Assembly: GCA_013399855.1 (NCBI GenBank)
Contig: VXAY01006251.1
Span: 611,724 to 675,723, forward strand
Origin: Oxyruncus cristatus
Lineage: Eukaryota; Chordata; Aves; Passeriformes; Cotingidae
Direction: 5' to 3'
Length of the DNA stretch: 64,000 bases
Shown: positions 57,401 through 64,000 of the stretch, in pieces
How positions within the stretch are numbered: the first letter of the stretch is position 1
Layout of the letters: each line of letters starts with the position of its first letter
Translations under genes and position numbers: made by a program
The notes under the pieces: generated by a model
What the model saw: the letters and a program-made list of their open reading frames with translations, nothing else
What the model was told of the DNA's origin: nothing
The model's database searches: none

Positions 57401-60400
57401 GGTGGTCTGTGACCTCCTCCCACAGAGACCACCCCACAGCCACCCTGCTGCCAAAGCCCTGCAAATTCTGCCCAATACACGGCTCAAGCCCCTCATGGTA
57501 GTAACAATACAAAAATACAGCAAACTTACAATAGTACATGCTCTCCAGTCTGGGGATTTTTTCCTTCACAAAAGCCTTCCTTCATGTGTTTCATTCCTTA
57601 TCTGTATATGAATATGCCTGGTATCTTTGGAAGGATTGAACTGACAAGATCTAAGATAAGGAGAGTAGTGAGGCACTGGCACAGGTTGCCCAGAGAAGCT
57701 GTGGATGCCCCATCCCTGGAAGTGTTCAAGGCCAGGTTGGACGGGGCTTTGAACAACCTGGTGTAGTGGAAGGTGTACCTGCTCATGGCAGGGACTTGGT
57801 GCTCTTGAAGGTCCCTTCCAACCCAAACCATTCTGTGATGCTGGGAATCTAAATGAAAGCAGGCCTTTCCACCGCTGGCCCATGCATGTTCCCTGGCATG
57901 CTGCTCCTGAGGTTTTCAGCTTGTGAGATGACTGCTCTGTGCTCTGTAGGGATCCTGCAGACACCAACAACCTGTGTGCTGCTTTCAGGTTCTGGACGAC
58001 AGCTGAGACCAGCTGAACCTGCAGGAGATGCTGATGCCGATGCAGATGCAGAGGATGAAGATTCTGTGAGTTTTTTAGGGGTTTTTCTGTGACGAGAGTT
58101 TGGCGAAATGAGATCTTAAATATTTTGTTTGTATCTGGGTCTTGCTGGTGATTCCCCCCCCACACTAAAAATCCCTGCTTGGGATTGTCCTGCCAGCTCA
58201 AAAGCAAGAAAGTTGCTTCAGTAAAAAGGCATCTATCTGCTCTTTGCCACGATTCACCAGCATAAGTTTACTACCAAGACTTAGGAAACTATTACATGGC
58301 TGTTAACTATGGTAGTTTTTCTTTAAAGCTTTAGATGGTTTAGGTTCCCGGTTGTCTGACTCCAGAAGGAAGCGTGCCAAGTGCTTGTCAGCAGAAATTC
58401 CTGCTGGGACTTTTCTATGGTTTGCTTGGTTGTACAGGGCAATAAAAGCCACAGGATGAAAGGTTTAGGTGTGCAAATAAAGCGGGGAGGGATTTTTTTT
58501 TTTTTCCACTTTTTCAATTGTTACTTATTGATCTGTCAGTATTTTCAGTCTGTTCCATCTGTAGATGGAAACAGCCCATAAAGAAAAACAGAATCAGGGT
58601 ACCACTGTTTTGGCTCTCAGGATTCTGTCCCTTGTTTGTTGTCCCACTGTTTCTGAGTGCTTTAGCATGAGAATTGTATTTGGTTTTGACCTAAGAAAAG
58701 AGTTATTGGTTATTTTTCATCCAACATACTAATGGAAGATTTATACGCAGAATGAGACTATGAGTAACTAGAGAAACTCTCCTAAGAAAATGGGTCACTG
58801 TTCATTGGTCGATGTTCTTTTACCACCACTCATTTCTGTTCCACAGGTTAATGAAGTGGCAGTAGAAGATATTCGTCCAAGGCCACAAGGATCCTCTCCA
58901 GTTTATGAGTATCCCACAGAAGAAGAGTATTTAAAGGCAAGACACTGAGTTTTCATTCAGGCATGGCTTTATCAAGTTGATTCAAGAGGCTTTAGCTCCT
59001 ACAACTAGCAGAGATCCGTCATATAATGGGATATTGTTGCAGCCACATTGTCTTCCTGTCCCCAGCAAAATCTGGTCCATATTCATTGATGGTTTTATTT
59101 TGTACTGGATTTGCTGGCTATGTTCTTGTTTCTTGGCAAAAAAAAAAAAAAATTGACTTCATTCCTTAAAGGACACAGGAGAGAGAATGTAAAGAAATCA
59201 CAGTGTTTTTCCTGTTAGAATATATAATTGGCTTGAATCTAGCAAATAAGTGTTTCAAAATTATCTATAGCTCTTGGTTATTCAATGTTAGAGATCTAAT
59301 TAGTACAGCCATGTTAAGAGAAGTAGGGAGCAGTTTGAAATTCATGCTGAAGTTGAATAAATAATAAAAAAAAAAAAAGCACGTTTACAGAAATAAAGTC
59401 ATCGGCAATGTGCTACATTAAAACACAGAAAAGCTGCCCATGTCTTAAGACATTTGGTCTCTGGCATTCATTTAATGTGAATTTTGCTACAATGCCTTGG
59501 CATCTAATTTGCTACTGGGAATAGCATATTTAAATCATTCATGTTGTACAGTGCACTGGCAGATCCCAATTTTGCTCTGTTGCCATTAAAGTCAGCCTCA
59601 GTTCTTAGTCTAAACCAGGAATTTTAACTGACTTTTGTTGTACCTGACAACAGCATGACTTCTGAACACTAAATAATTGAAAATTATTTTTCAGCTTCAA
59701 GAAGAAAACAAAAAACATTCTACAGACAAATCAAAACAGGGTCATCCACAGGTCAGTCTAAAAGCAGTCTGTACTTGAAGGCATGAGCCTTGCGAAGTAA
59801 AGTTTATTATAACACACAGACATGAAGGATGGACAGAAGGAAGGACAAATGGGTGAAGAATTGCTTTAGACTTGGTTTGACCAGGAACTTCACGAATTAC
59901 CTAGTTGTGGCACAGGCATAAACACCTTCTTGTCCTATTCAGGGTCCTTCCATAATTCTTTTTAGCATTCTTCCTTTATCCTTCTCTGGTTCGAATACAG
60001 TAGAGCATTAGCTCCTAGTCTGTCTTTTTTGGCCCACTGACTTTAATTCAAGTGTTTAACATCTTCACAGAAGATCTTTCAACCCTAAAAGATTCCGTGT
60101 GTTTCACATTTTAAAATTATAACATGTTTTCCCTGTGGCCTTGATCCAGCGTAACCCTAACACGTGCTTAATTCTAATTTAGAACAGAATCAAACCCACA
60201 CTGAATGAGTGGGTTATCTCTATTTTAGATAATCTTTCCTGAGCTATTGAATATATACCTCATTAGACTCAACTTTTTATTGTAATGTAGAACGCTTTGA
60301 TACAAATGAATAAAAATGATAAATTCACATGTTTTTCTATCTCTAGGAGACAATGGAAGTGACCCTGAAAACAGAAGCAGAAGCTGGTGCTAGTGGTTTT

Positions 60401-63400
60401 AGTGTGAAAGGTGGAGGAGATGAAGGAATATTTATTAAAAAAGTACTTAAGGAATCTCCTGCTTCAAAAATATTTAGTCTTAAAGAAGGTACAGTCTGAC
60501 TTTTTTATTTCATTTTGATTTTGTTCTATATCTTTACATAATGAGATGTATAGCTGTGTGTGCACATAGATACCTGCCTGATCTCTTTAGGTAGCAGAAG
60601 TAGTAGATTGCAAACCAGCTAATGTTTATGTGAGAGCTTAACCTGTCTGTATTAATAATTTCAAAGATTACTTGCTTAAGCAATAATGAAATGTGATTTT
60701 TTAGTATATGATAAAAAAAAATTTCAGTGGAACAGTGAAAAAGACACATAGAAAGTGGTATATATGTAACTAAAATTAAAAAAAAAAAAAAGCACAAAGG
60801 CAGAACTCATAACATGCATTAAGAACCTTCCTTTGATTCTTTCACAAAATATAGCGTGCCACAGAATGGCAGTAAATAACGGTTTAAACAAGAACAAAAG
60901 TCCAAAGTCTAAATAACTGGAAAATGTAAGAAAAAAATTTGTTACTGCTCAGGGTGGTCAGATATTGGAATGGGTTTTTCAGAGAGGTAGTGACGTCACC
61001 TTCCTTGGAAATCTTCAAACCTAACTGCGCACAGACCTGAGCAACTGCCTGCAGCTGATCCTTCACTCAGCAGGGCAATATGACTAGGTGATAGCCAGAG
61101 GTCCTTGCCAGCCTTAACTATTCCATGATTCTATTACATGAACATAATTTCATATTTTATATAAAAGGATGTGATAATTATTTTTTTTATGGGCATTGTT
61201 TCAACAGAACTTGAAAAACTGTGAGAAAACACAAAGTAATTGAACTGATCCATGATTCCACTTGCAGGTGATCAGCTTCTAAGTGCTACAATATTTTTTG
61301 ATAACATCAAATATGAAGATGCACTCAAGATTCTCCAATATTCCGAGCCGTACAGAGTCCAGTTCAGCCTCAAAAGAAAAATTGCTGTCAAAGAAGAGCT
61401 AGAACACTCTACAGCTCAATACAAAAAGGAAAGAATAAGCCAGGTAGGTATTTGATTAGTTTACAAAGTTTGGATAACATAGTGTAGCAACATGGAAATA
61501 GATCAGAAAACACACCCTTGTGTCTTCCTAAGACTGAGGCGTATGTTTAAACTTACTAGCATGACTATTCATGGCCAAAAAAAAAAAAAAAATCCCACAC
61601 AGTACTTGCAGCTTTTTAAATCCTGAGCGAGACCGTAGATTTTATACAAATACACAGTTTTATGTTAGGGTATAAAAGTTTTCTTTAGTGAGTCAGCATT
61701 TTTTTGTTCTTAATTGTGGACTGATAGAACAGACTCGGGTAATCTCTGTAATAATTCAATATTCAATATTTTCAAAAATGTAAAATATCAGAAAATATTT
61801 TTCTCCGAAGCTCATCCATGAGATTTTTTTCTTAAAAATATGTGTTTTGTCGCTGATATCTTGATAGACATGATCTGTTCATAGGTTTCCATCACCTTAA
61901 AAATTATTTTTTCTTCATATACATATATACAAATAGCATATATTATATATATTTGTACAGATATATATATAAACCTCTATTTAGTGCAGTGTGTTGCAAA
62001 GAATGTAAACCTTCAGAAATCAATATATTACAGTCATATAATCCATTTGTTTTGTGGCATTTCTTCCTGATGCTATATACATATATACATATATACATAT
62101 ATACATATATACATATATACATATATACATATATACATATATATAATTTTCATTTTTTTTATATAAGAAGTAGCTACTATTAATAAAAAGAACTTTTTTC
62201 TACATATTTTATAGTAGGTCTTTTATTTTCTGTTACACCTATATTTAGGTTACTTCTAATCTTCTGACTACTGTTTGTTCTTTCAGGAGAAAGAACTCAG
62301 TGAGAACATTCCTGAAGAAACACTTCATGTTTCGGGAAAAGCCACTTCAGAAGAAGACAGGGAAACATTAATTTCAAACCAAAGAGTAGGAAGAAGCAAG
62401 AGACCTAAAAAAGACAGATTATCATGGCCAAAATTTCAGTCAATCAAAAATAAAAAGATACTGAGGCACAGAAGATCTCATAGTACATCAGATGCATATG
62501 AGCCTGCTGTACAGGATATTTCTCCTACAAGCACAGACACAGAATCTCAATTTCCACAAGAAGTCCATACCAAGGAAAAAAAAGGAAGCCAAAAGAAGCT
62601 GAAGTTCCCTAGCATTGGATTCAGAATGCACAGGTCCAAAACAGAATTACAAGAGAAGCAAAAAAAAGAAATAAAAACTACACTGATCTCTGAAAGAGAA
62701 AAAATACATGAAGAAGATATTAGCCTGGAAAATCCTGAAATTCTAACTGTTGAATATACCACATCTCCTGCTTATGAAGAGAAAACAGGGGAAGTACATG
62801 AAACTTTAACAAAAGACTTAAAAGAAATGAAAAATGGCATCCCATCTTACATAAAACAATGCCCTGAAGTTGAAATAAGCATTAAAAAAGAAAAAGACAA
62901 GGAATCAACATCAAAATTTAGTTTACCTGAAGTACCAGACATAACAGAGATACCAAAGCCCAGTTTAGAAACACCTGCTCTGAAAGAAAGTCCAACTGAA
63001 AAAACACCACAAGCATCATCAAAATCCCGAAAAAAGAAACAGAAAGGAACACCAGTTAAAAAAGAAGGAGAAAGTGAAATTAAAGACTTCGTGGGTGACA
63101 CAGCTAAAGGATCTATACAGGTAAAAGGCCTAGAAATAGGCACAGCAAAAGCAGAATTAAACACATCTGACACACTGGAAGCAGGAGAAAAACAAGCAGA
63201 AGAAGACACAAAGATACTAACGATTCAGAAAACAAAATTTGGGATTTCAGTGCCCAAGAGAAAAGAGACAGAGACTGAAACCACCAAACTGGGAAGTGAT
63301 GTTCCACATTCACTACCAGAAAAAACAACTGATGTGACTTCAGAGGATGGCAGGAAGCTGGATGTGAAAACACACATACCTGATGCAGAACAAGGAGCAT

Positions 63401-64000
63401 CTTCTTGGAAAATACAAATGCCGTCATTCAAAATGACCAAAACACCTAAAACGGACCTGAAAATAGCAAGACAAGAAAGCACAGGTGAATCAGAAGATAC
63501 TGTAAAAGAGGAACAGATAGAAGATGGCATGCCGACAAGTGACAAAACCGTAAAGTTAGAAATTGGAATAAAGACAGGAGAAAAAGATATAGAGGGAAAA
63601 GAAAGCAAATTCCGACTGCCAAAGTTAAAATTTCCTACATTTACTTGGTCAACTACCAAGGATGAAACAGGGAAAACGGAAGGACAGATAAGTGAAATGG
63701 AAGGAAAAATGCAAACACTAAATGAAGGAGGAGAAGCAGAGATATGTGGATCAGCAGGAGAAATGAAGGTCCCAAGTCTTGAAATGGAAATTGGGATATC
63801 AAAAGGAAAAATAAAAGAAAACGACATCAAAGAAAAGACAGAAGTCCAAAGGACAAGTACCCCCAAAAAAACTATAAAATCACCAAAGGTAGAATATGAT
63901 TTTCAAAAAACCAATGGAGACATATTGATGTCAACAGCTGATATTGAAATAAAGAAAAGTGAAGGACTATCACAAATTGACATCAAGGCTCCCAAGGTGG
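9370..64000 (+). CDS. AHNAK2: AHNAK2, spliced, 3' end outside the window
   Basis: AHNAK2 is a giant scaffold protein with a PDZ domain near the N-terminus and long internal repeats. The family is known for membrane-cytoskeleton and costamere association, and the AHNAK2 and periaxin PDZ domains form domain-swapped homodimers. The visible coding segments are 9370-9424, 57989-58065, 58847-58936, 59695-59751, 60347-60488, 61268-61443 and 62287-64000. Joined, they keep one frame for 770 codons plus one base. Residues 1-18 resemble the human AHNAK2 N-terminus as I recall it, and so do [14 protein letters not shown] (exon 3 of this list), the PDZ segment [17 protein letters not shown], and [12 protein letters not shown] with SPTSTDTE in the last exon. 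These motifs separate it from AHNAK and periaxin. Introns are 48564, 781, 758, 595, 779 and 843 bases. The identity is very secure. The 5' untranslated structure and the 3' end are not seen. Confidence 0.95.
10267..10280. repeat. Perfect 14-base palindrome TTCTTCTAGAAGAA
   Basis: The palindrome contains TTC..GAA units in the spacing of a heat-shock element (TTCnnGAA). It sits in AT-rich intron DNA without other signals. It is probably chance. Confidence 0.4.
13240..13640. promoter_or_regulatory. CpG-retaining intronic block
   Basis: CpG dinucleotides cluster around 13315-13375 and 13555-13610, in a region otherwise poor in CpG. No TATA box, donor or reading frame of note follows. Such blocks often mark unmethylated regulatory DNA, but nothing here shows which kind. 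Confidence 0.2.
14615..14654. repeat. Short minisatellite, five 8-base units
   Basis: Units alternate AGCAGACT and AGCAGACC, five copies in a row with no spacer. This is a tandem repeat prone to length change. It is not a CRISPR array, since there are no spacers. Confidence 0.9.
21950..22150. promoter_or_regulatory. CpG-retaining block with inverted repeat and AP-1 motif
   Basis: About ten CpGs lie within 200 bases. The inverted repeat CTCAGCTC-AG-GAGCTGAG spans 22085-22102, and its right arm overlaps TGAGTCAT (22099-22106), an AP-1 consensus. It is a candidate intronic enhancer. Conservation has not been examined. Confidence 0.25.
24820..25420. promoter_or_regulatory. Weak CpG-retaining intronic block
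   Basis: CpGs are moderately frequent over 600 bases, with CCCGTTTTCCGCGTT near 25127 and a C-rich run at 25305-25340. There is no promoter motif or splice signal I can support. Low confidence. Confidence 0.15.
27654..27654. other. Ambiguous base (N) in an A-run
   Basis: A single N interrupts a poly-A stretch (AAAAAANAAAAAAA). It lies near a T10-G9 homopolymer junction at about 27477-27495. It looks like an unresolved homopolymer in the assembly, not biology. Confidence 0.95.
29665..29806 (-). mobile_element. CR1 LINE 3'-end fragment
   Basis: The reverse complement matches the CR1 3' end. Reading the + strand, it starts TCATGGAATAGTTTGGGTTG, then GACCTTAAAGATCAGCTAGT, CCATGGGCAGGGACACCTTC and GGCCTTGAACACTTC. 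It is severely 5'-truncated and non-coding. Confidence 0.92.
29985..30075. repeat. AT-rich tract with 9-base hairpin
   Basis: TAATCACAC-AATAC-GTGTGATTA at 30021-30043 is a perfect 9-base stem with a 5-base loop. It lies within an ATATAT-rich tract that could extrude as a cruciform. It is most likely a product of low-complexity sequence. Confidence 0.6.
31150..31640 (+). promoter_or_regulatory. AHNAK2: CpG island-like block, candidate alternative AHNAK2 promoter
   Basis: About two dozen CpGs lie in 490 bases by hand count, with GC content slightly above half. This includes GCGCGGGCGCCC at 31249-31260 and GACGCGGCG near 31355. A GA-rich stretch follows, then a strong splice donor G|GTAAGT at 31762. 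Together they look like an unmethylated promoter with a possible alternative first exon. The open frame from ATG 31219 to 31566 (116 codons) does not reach the donor and is probably incidental. The frame on the opposite strand is too. Confidence 0.38.
31659..31685. repeat. GA microsatellite
   Basis: This is an imperfect (GA)n run with a short G interruption, directly downstream of the CpG-rich block. GA tracts of this kind are common in promoter-proximal 5' leaders. Confidence 0.8.
33540..33960. promoter_or_regulatory. CpG-retaining intronic block
   Basis: About eighteen CpGs are spread over 420 bases of roughly half GC. No splice donor, TATA box or long frame accompanies them. It is a candidate enhancer only. 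Confidence 0.2.
36301..36334 (+). mobile_element. Very short CR1 3' tail remnant
   Basis: CTCTTTCCAATATTAATGAT followed by TCTATGTTTCTATG resembles the CR1 end, in which CCCTTCCAACC is followed by ATGATTCTATGATTCTATG. It is too short to be sure. Confidence 0.4.
40892..40931. repeat. Direct repeat AGTTGATCAGTCTATT, two copies
   Basis: The exact 16-mer is at 40892-40907 and 40916-40931, separated by eight bases. It sits between a T-run and the solo LTR. It is probably replication slippage next to the homopolymer. Confidence 0.85.
40951..41535 (-). mobile_element. Solo LTR of an endogenous avian retrovirus
   Basis: The 585-base unit begins TGTCATGGTTTAATC and ends CCAGCACA on the + strand, keeping the TG...CA ends. 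The order of conserved patches fits an LTR frequent in neoavian genomes, sense strand minus: ACTCGTGGGCTGAGATAAGG, the GGTCAGTTGGGGTCAGCTCT patch, AGCCTTGACTCTGTGG, and TACCAGCTACTATG. Flanking five-base words (GCTGC and GTTAC) agree at three positions, weakly consistent with an old target duplication. There is no internal viral sequence next to it, so it is a recombined solo LTR. The family name is uncertain (ERVL/ERVK type). Confidence 0.85.
41585..41620. repeat. TA-rich microsatellite
   Basis: Two (TA)n runs are separated by TTCATA and followed by ACACGCAC. It lies about 50 bases beyond the solo LTR. Confidence 0.85.
45364..45636 (+). other. Intronic open frame ending in a hydrophobic segment, status unclear
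   Basis: The frame is open from just after TAA (45361-45363) to TGA ending at 45636. It ends in two Arg, then about 22 hydrophobic residues ([20 protein letters not shown]) and a short CT tail, like a tail-anchored or single-pass protein. There is no in-frame ATG. An acceptor-like CCTGCAG ends at 45402. I do not recognise the protein, and chance is the simplest explanation. Confidence 0.12.
45755..45871 (+). mobile_element. CR1 LINE 3'-end fragment
   Basis: It shows GGCTTTGAGCAACTTGGTCT, a TGTCCCTGTCCATGGCAGGG block, GATGATCTTTAAGGGCCCTT and a CATGATTCTATGATTCCGTG tail. The orientation is the same as AHNAK2. Confidence 0.9.
46369..46742 (-). mobile_element. CR1 LINE 3'-end fragment, about 370 bases
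   Basis: The + strand reads CACAGAATATGCTGAGTTGG, then GCACAGGACCATTCCCAAGA, CAACCACCCTCTGGGTGAAG, the CTTCTAATATCCAACCTAAA patch, and CATGAGGAAGTTGTAACTGC. This is the reverse complement of a neoavian CR1 subfamily. It is old, with many substitutions. Confidence 0.92.
50125..50181. promoter_or_regulatory. Homotypic cluster of five GATA motifs
   Basis: TGATAA or its complement TTATCA occurs at 50125, 50131, 50144, 50161 and 50176 within 57 bases. The first two form the palindrome TGATAATTATCA. Two sites come from a 17-base tandem duplication (50144-50160 and 50161-50177). Such clusters can act as GATA-factor enhancers. Only the motifs are seen here. Confidence 0.35.
52040..52260. promoter_or_regulatory. 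Small CpG-rich block in the 3' half of the long intron
   Basis: About eleven CpGs lie in 220 bases, including GCGCCCGC near 52135 and GCCGCGG near 52183, in clear contrast to the AT-rich flanks. It lies about 6 kb upstream of the clustered AHNAK2 exons. It could be an enhancer or a minor promoter. There is no convincing donor downstream. Confidence 0.25.
52400..56757. other. AT-rich intron stretch without recognised content
   Basis: Apart from the 30-base duplication and homopolymer runs, I see no gene, repeat family or regulatory cluster that I can support. The open frames are short and unconvincing. Confidence 0.5.
53564..53623. repeat. 30-base tandem duplication, two copies
   Basis: ACCTGTGGACAGATATTTAT followed by CAC..ATCAG is repeated head to tail. 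The copies, 53564-53593 and 53594-53623, differ at two bases. The near identity suggests a fairly recent event. Confidence 0.9.
56758..56868 (-). mobile_element. Short CR1 LINE 3'-end fragment
   Basis: The + strand reads AGAATCACAGAATATGTTGA, GTTGGAAGGGACTCACAAAG and CACAGGACCATCCCCAAGAG. This is the same subfamily and orientation as the copy at 46369, cut to about 110 bases. Confidence 0.9.
57645..57842 (+). mobile_element. CR1 LINE 3'-end fragment near an AHNAK2 exon
   Basis: It shows AGTGAGGCACTGGCACAGGT, GCCCCATCCCTGGAAGTGTT, the TTGAACAACCTGGTGTAGTG patch and GGTCCCTTCCAACCCAAACC, with a CATTCTGTGATGC end. It lies about 150 bases upstream of the 57989 exon. The + and - open frames in this area are drawn from it. 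Confidence 0.93.
57989..58065 (+). CDS. AHNAK2: AHNAK2 second coding exon (residues 19-44), acidic Asp-Ala tract
   Basis: The acceptor is a CTTTCAG ending at 57988 and the donor is GTGAGT at 58066. The exon enters in phase 1 and leaves in phase 0. It encodes [13 protein letters not shown] followed by [13 protein letters not shown]. The SGRQL..PAEPAG part matches the human AHNAK2 segment after its first exon, and the acidic part replaces a less regular acidic stretch there. The Asp-Ala run is written as near-identical GATGCN hexamers, so it may vary in length between individuals. A CR1 fragment ends about 150 bases upstream of the acceptor. Confidence 0.92.
58847..58936 (+). CDS. AHNAK2: AHNAK2 third coding exon (residues 45-74), followed by a GC donor
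   Basis: The acceptor is TTCTGTTCCACAG ending at 58846. The 30 codons start VNEVAVED and include [14 protein letters not shown], a block nearly invariant compared with human AHNAK2 as I recall it. They end EEEYLK. Both ends are in phase 0. The only donor that keeps the next exon in frame is AAG|GCAAGA, a GC 5' splice site. Reading past it meets TGA within four codons. No usable in-frame GT donor is present. Confidence 0.93.
58937..58938 (+). other. AHNAK2: Non-canonical GC 5' splice site of an AHNAK2 intron
   Basis: The exon end AAG is followed by GCAAGA, the typical context of GC-AG introns. The acceptor is at 59693-59694. A phase-0 exit here is the only way to keep [10 protein letters not shown] joined to LQEENKK and then to the PDZ exon in frame. 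A sequencing error turning GT to GC cannot be excluded from this sequence alone. Confidence 0.8.
59695..59751 (+). CDS. AHNAK2: AHNAK2 fourth coding exon (residues 75-93)
   Basis: This 57-base exon lies between a TTTTTCAG acceptor ending at 59694 and a GTCAGT donor at 59752. It is phase 0 at both ends. It encodes [19 protein letters not shown]. The opening LQE matches the human segment after the EYTTE region. The human protein has a longer basic insert before the PDZ domain that I do not find here, in this exon or in the next intron. The stretch is hydrophilic and probably a disordered linker. Confidence 0.88.
60347..60488 (+). CDS. AHNAK2: AHNAK2 fifth coding exon, first half of the PDZ domain (residues 94-141)
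   Basis: The acceptor is TTTTTCTATCTCTAG ending at 60346 and the donor is GTACAG at 60489. The phase is 0 in and 1 out. Residues 97-140 form the first part of the PDZ domain: [20 protein letters not shown], then a GIFIKKV strand and ESPASK. SGFSV stands where typical PDZ domains have GLGF, as in the AHNAK2 and periaxin family. Gly141 of EGDQLL is split across the intron. Met96 lies directly before the domain and could serve as an internal start if an alternative promoter is used. Confidence 0.95.
60945..61137 (+). mobile_element. CR1 LINE 3'-end fragment inside a PDZ intron
   Basis: It shows GGGTGGTCAGATATTGGAAT, TTCAGAGAGGTAGTG, CTTGGAAATCTTCAAACCTA, the AGAGGTCCTTGCCAGCCTTA patch and a CCATGATTCTATTA tail. 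It lies between the two exons that encode the PDZ domain and does not disturb their splice sites. Confidence 0.88.
61268..61443 (+). CDS. AHNAK2: AHNAK2 sixth coding exon, second half of the PDZ domain (residues 141-199)
   Basis: The acceptor is CCACTTGCAG ending at 61267 and the donor is GTAGGT at 61444. The phase is 1 in and 0 out. It encodes [13 protein letters not shown] followed by [18 protein letters not shown] and QFSLKRKI, which complete the PDZ fold (about residues 96-179). A charged tail with an Asn-free, Lys/Glu-rich character leads to the last exon. [20 protein letters not shown] is the part closest to human AHNAK2, whereas periaxin has LLQCAEPYKV here. This family is known for strand-swapped PDZ dimers, so self-association is likely. 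Confidence 0.96.
61915..62145. repeat. AT-rich tract with (ATATACAT)n microsatellite
   Basis: The stretch 62074-62145 is about nine near-perfect ATATACAT units. A looser TA-rich tract precedes it from 61915. It ends about 140 bases before the acceptor of the large last exon. Length variation and assembly error are likely. Confidence 0.93.
62287..64000 (+). CDS. AHNAK2: AHNAK2 last visible exon, open to the window edge
   Basis: After a TTCTTTCAG acceptor ending at 62286, the frame stays open for 1714 bases (residues 200-770 plus one base). Residues 232-285 hold a basic, Ser-rich block with [30 protein letters not shown] and [10 protein letters not shown], all closely like human AHNAK2 as I recall it. 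The rest is very rich in Lys, Glu, Thr and Ser. It contains degenerate AHNAK-like motifs such as [10 protein letters not shown] (near 63410), [11 protein letters not shown] (near 63610), [10 protein letters not shown] (near 63770) and IDIKAPKV at the very end. The regular central repeat array has not started when the window stops. The long open frames on the opposite strand here are shadows of this sequence. Confidence 0.95.

Larger units (their letters stand above)
9425..57988 (+). other. AHNAK2: AHNAK2 intron of 48.6 kb
   Basis: This intron runs from a GTGGGC donor to a CTTTCAG acceptor and fills most of the window. I looked through it on both strands and found no second gene, no RNA gene and no processed gene copy. 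Content I can name is listed separately: CR1 fragments, a solo LTR, microsatellites and short duplications, CpG-retaining blocks and a GATA-motif cluster. Stretches 9425-13200, 14700-21900, 22200-24800, 25450-29650, 34000-40850, 41650-45360 and 46750-50100 hold nothing I can name beyond homopolymer runs. Confidence 0.85.

Noticed and set aside
57566..58207. 213-codon open frame on the minus strand
   Set aside because: It crosses a CR1 fragment and the antisense of the AHNAK2 exon at 57989. It has no domain or splice support.
59980..60005. GGTTCGAAT, like a tRNA T-loop
   Set aside because: No matching acceptor stem, D-arm or anticodon arm can be found around it.
63225..63866. 213-codon open frame on the minus strand
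   Set aside because: It is the complement of the AHNAK2 last exon. Its Ser/Phe/Val-rich product is what antisense Lys/Glu-rich codons give.
62287..64000. Identification as AHNAK or periaxin instead of AHNAK2
   Set aside because: The N-terminal MCDCFH exon, [19 protein letters not shown] and [11 protein letters not shown] are AHNAK2 features. AHNAK and periaxin lack them, although all three share the PDZ type and repeats.

Overview
The window is vertebrate nuclear DNA, almost certainly from a bird. It carries several 5'-truncated CR1 LINE copies of the avian type, with 3' ends close to the TGATTCTATGATTCTATG pattern, and one solo LTR of a kind common in neoavian, including passerine, genomes. 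Dense prokaryote-style coding is absent. The species is inferred, not proven.

The only protein gene I can support is AHNAK2 on the + strand, the giant PDZ scaffold related to AHNAK and periaxin. Its coding part is split into seven visible exons. A tiny first coding exon (9370-9424) encodes [18 protein letters not shown]. It is separated by a 48.6-kb intron from a compact cluster at 57989-58065, 58847-58936, 59695-59751, 60347-60488 and 61268-61443. A very large last exon opens at 62287 and runs off the window. Reading phases match at every junction and give 770 visible codons without a stop. The PDZ domain is assembled from the exons at 60347 and 61268. The intron after 58936 needs a GC 5' splice site.

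Bases 1-9251 lie upstream of the first coding exon. They hold one CR1 copy, one doubtful LTR-like block, and a candidate CCAAT promoter or 5' leader just before the coding exon. The long intron (9425-57988) holds CR1 fragments, a solo LTR near 41 kb, microsatellites and short tandem duplications. It also holds several CpG-retaining blocks that could be regulatory. The best of these is at 31150-31640, a possible alternative promoter followed by a good splice donor at 31762. A five-site GATA-motif cluster sits at 50125-50181.

I found no RNA gene, CRISPR array, intact transposon or second gene. I did not find a previously undescribed system. The most useful observations concern the hidden exon structure of AHNAK2, a conserved motif block of unassigned function after its PDZ domain, and the candidate intronic regulatory elements.
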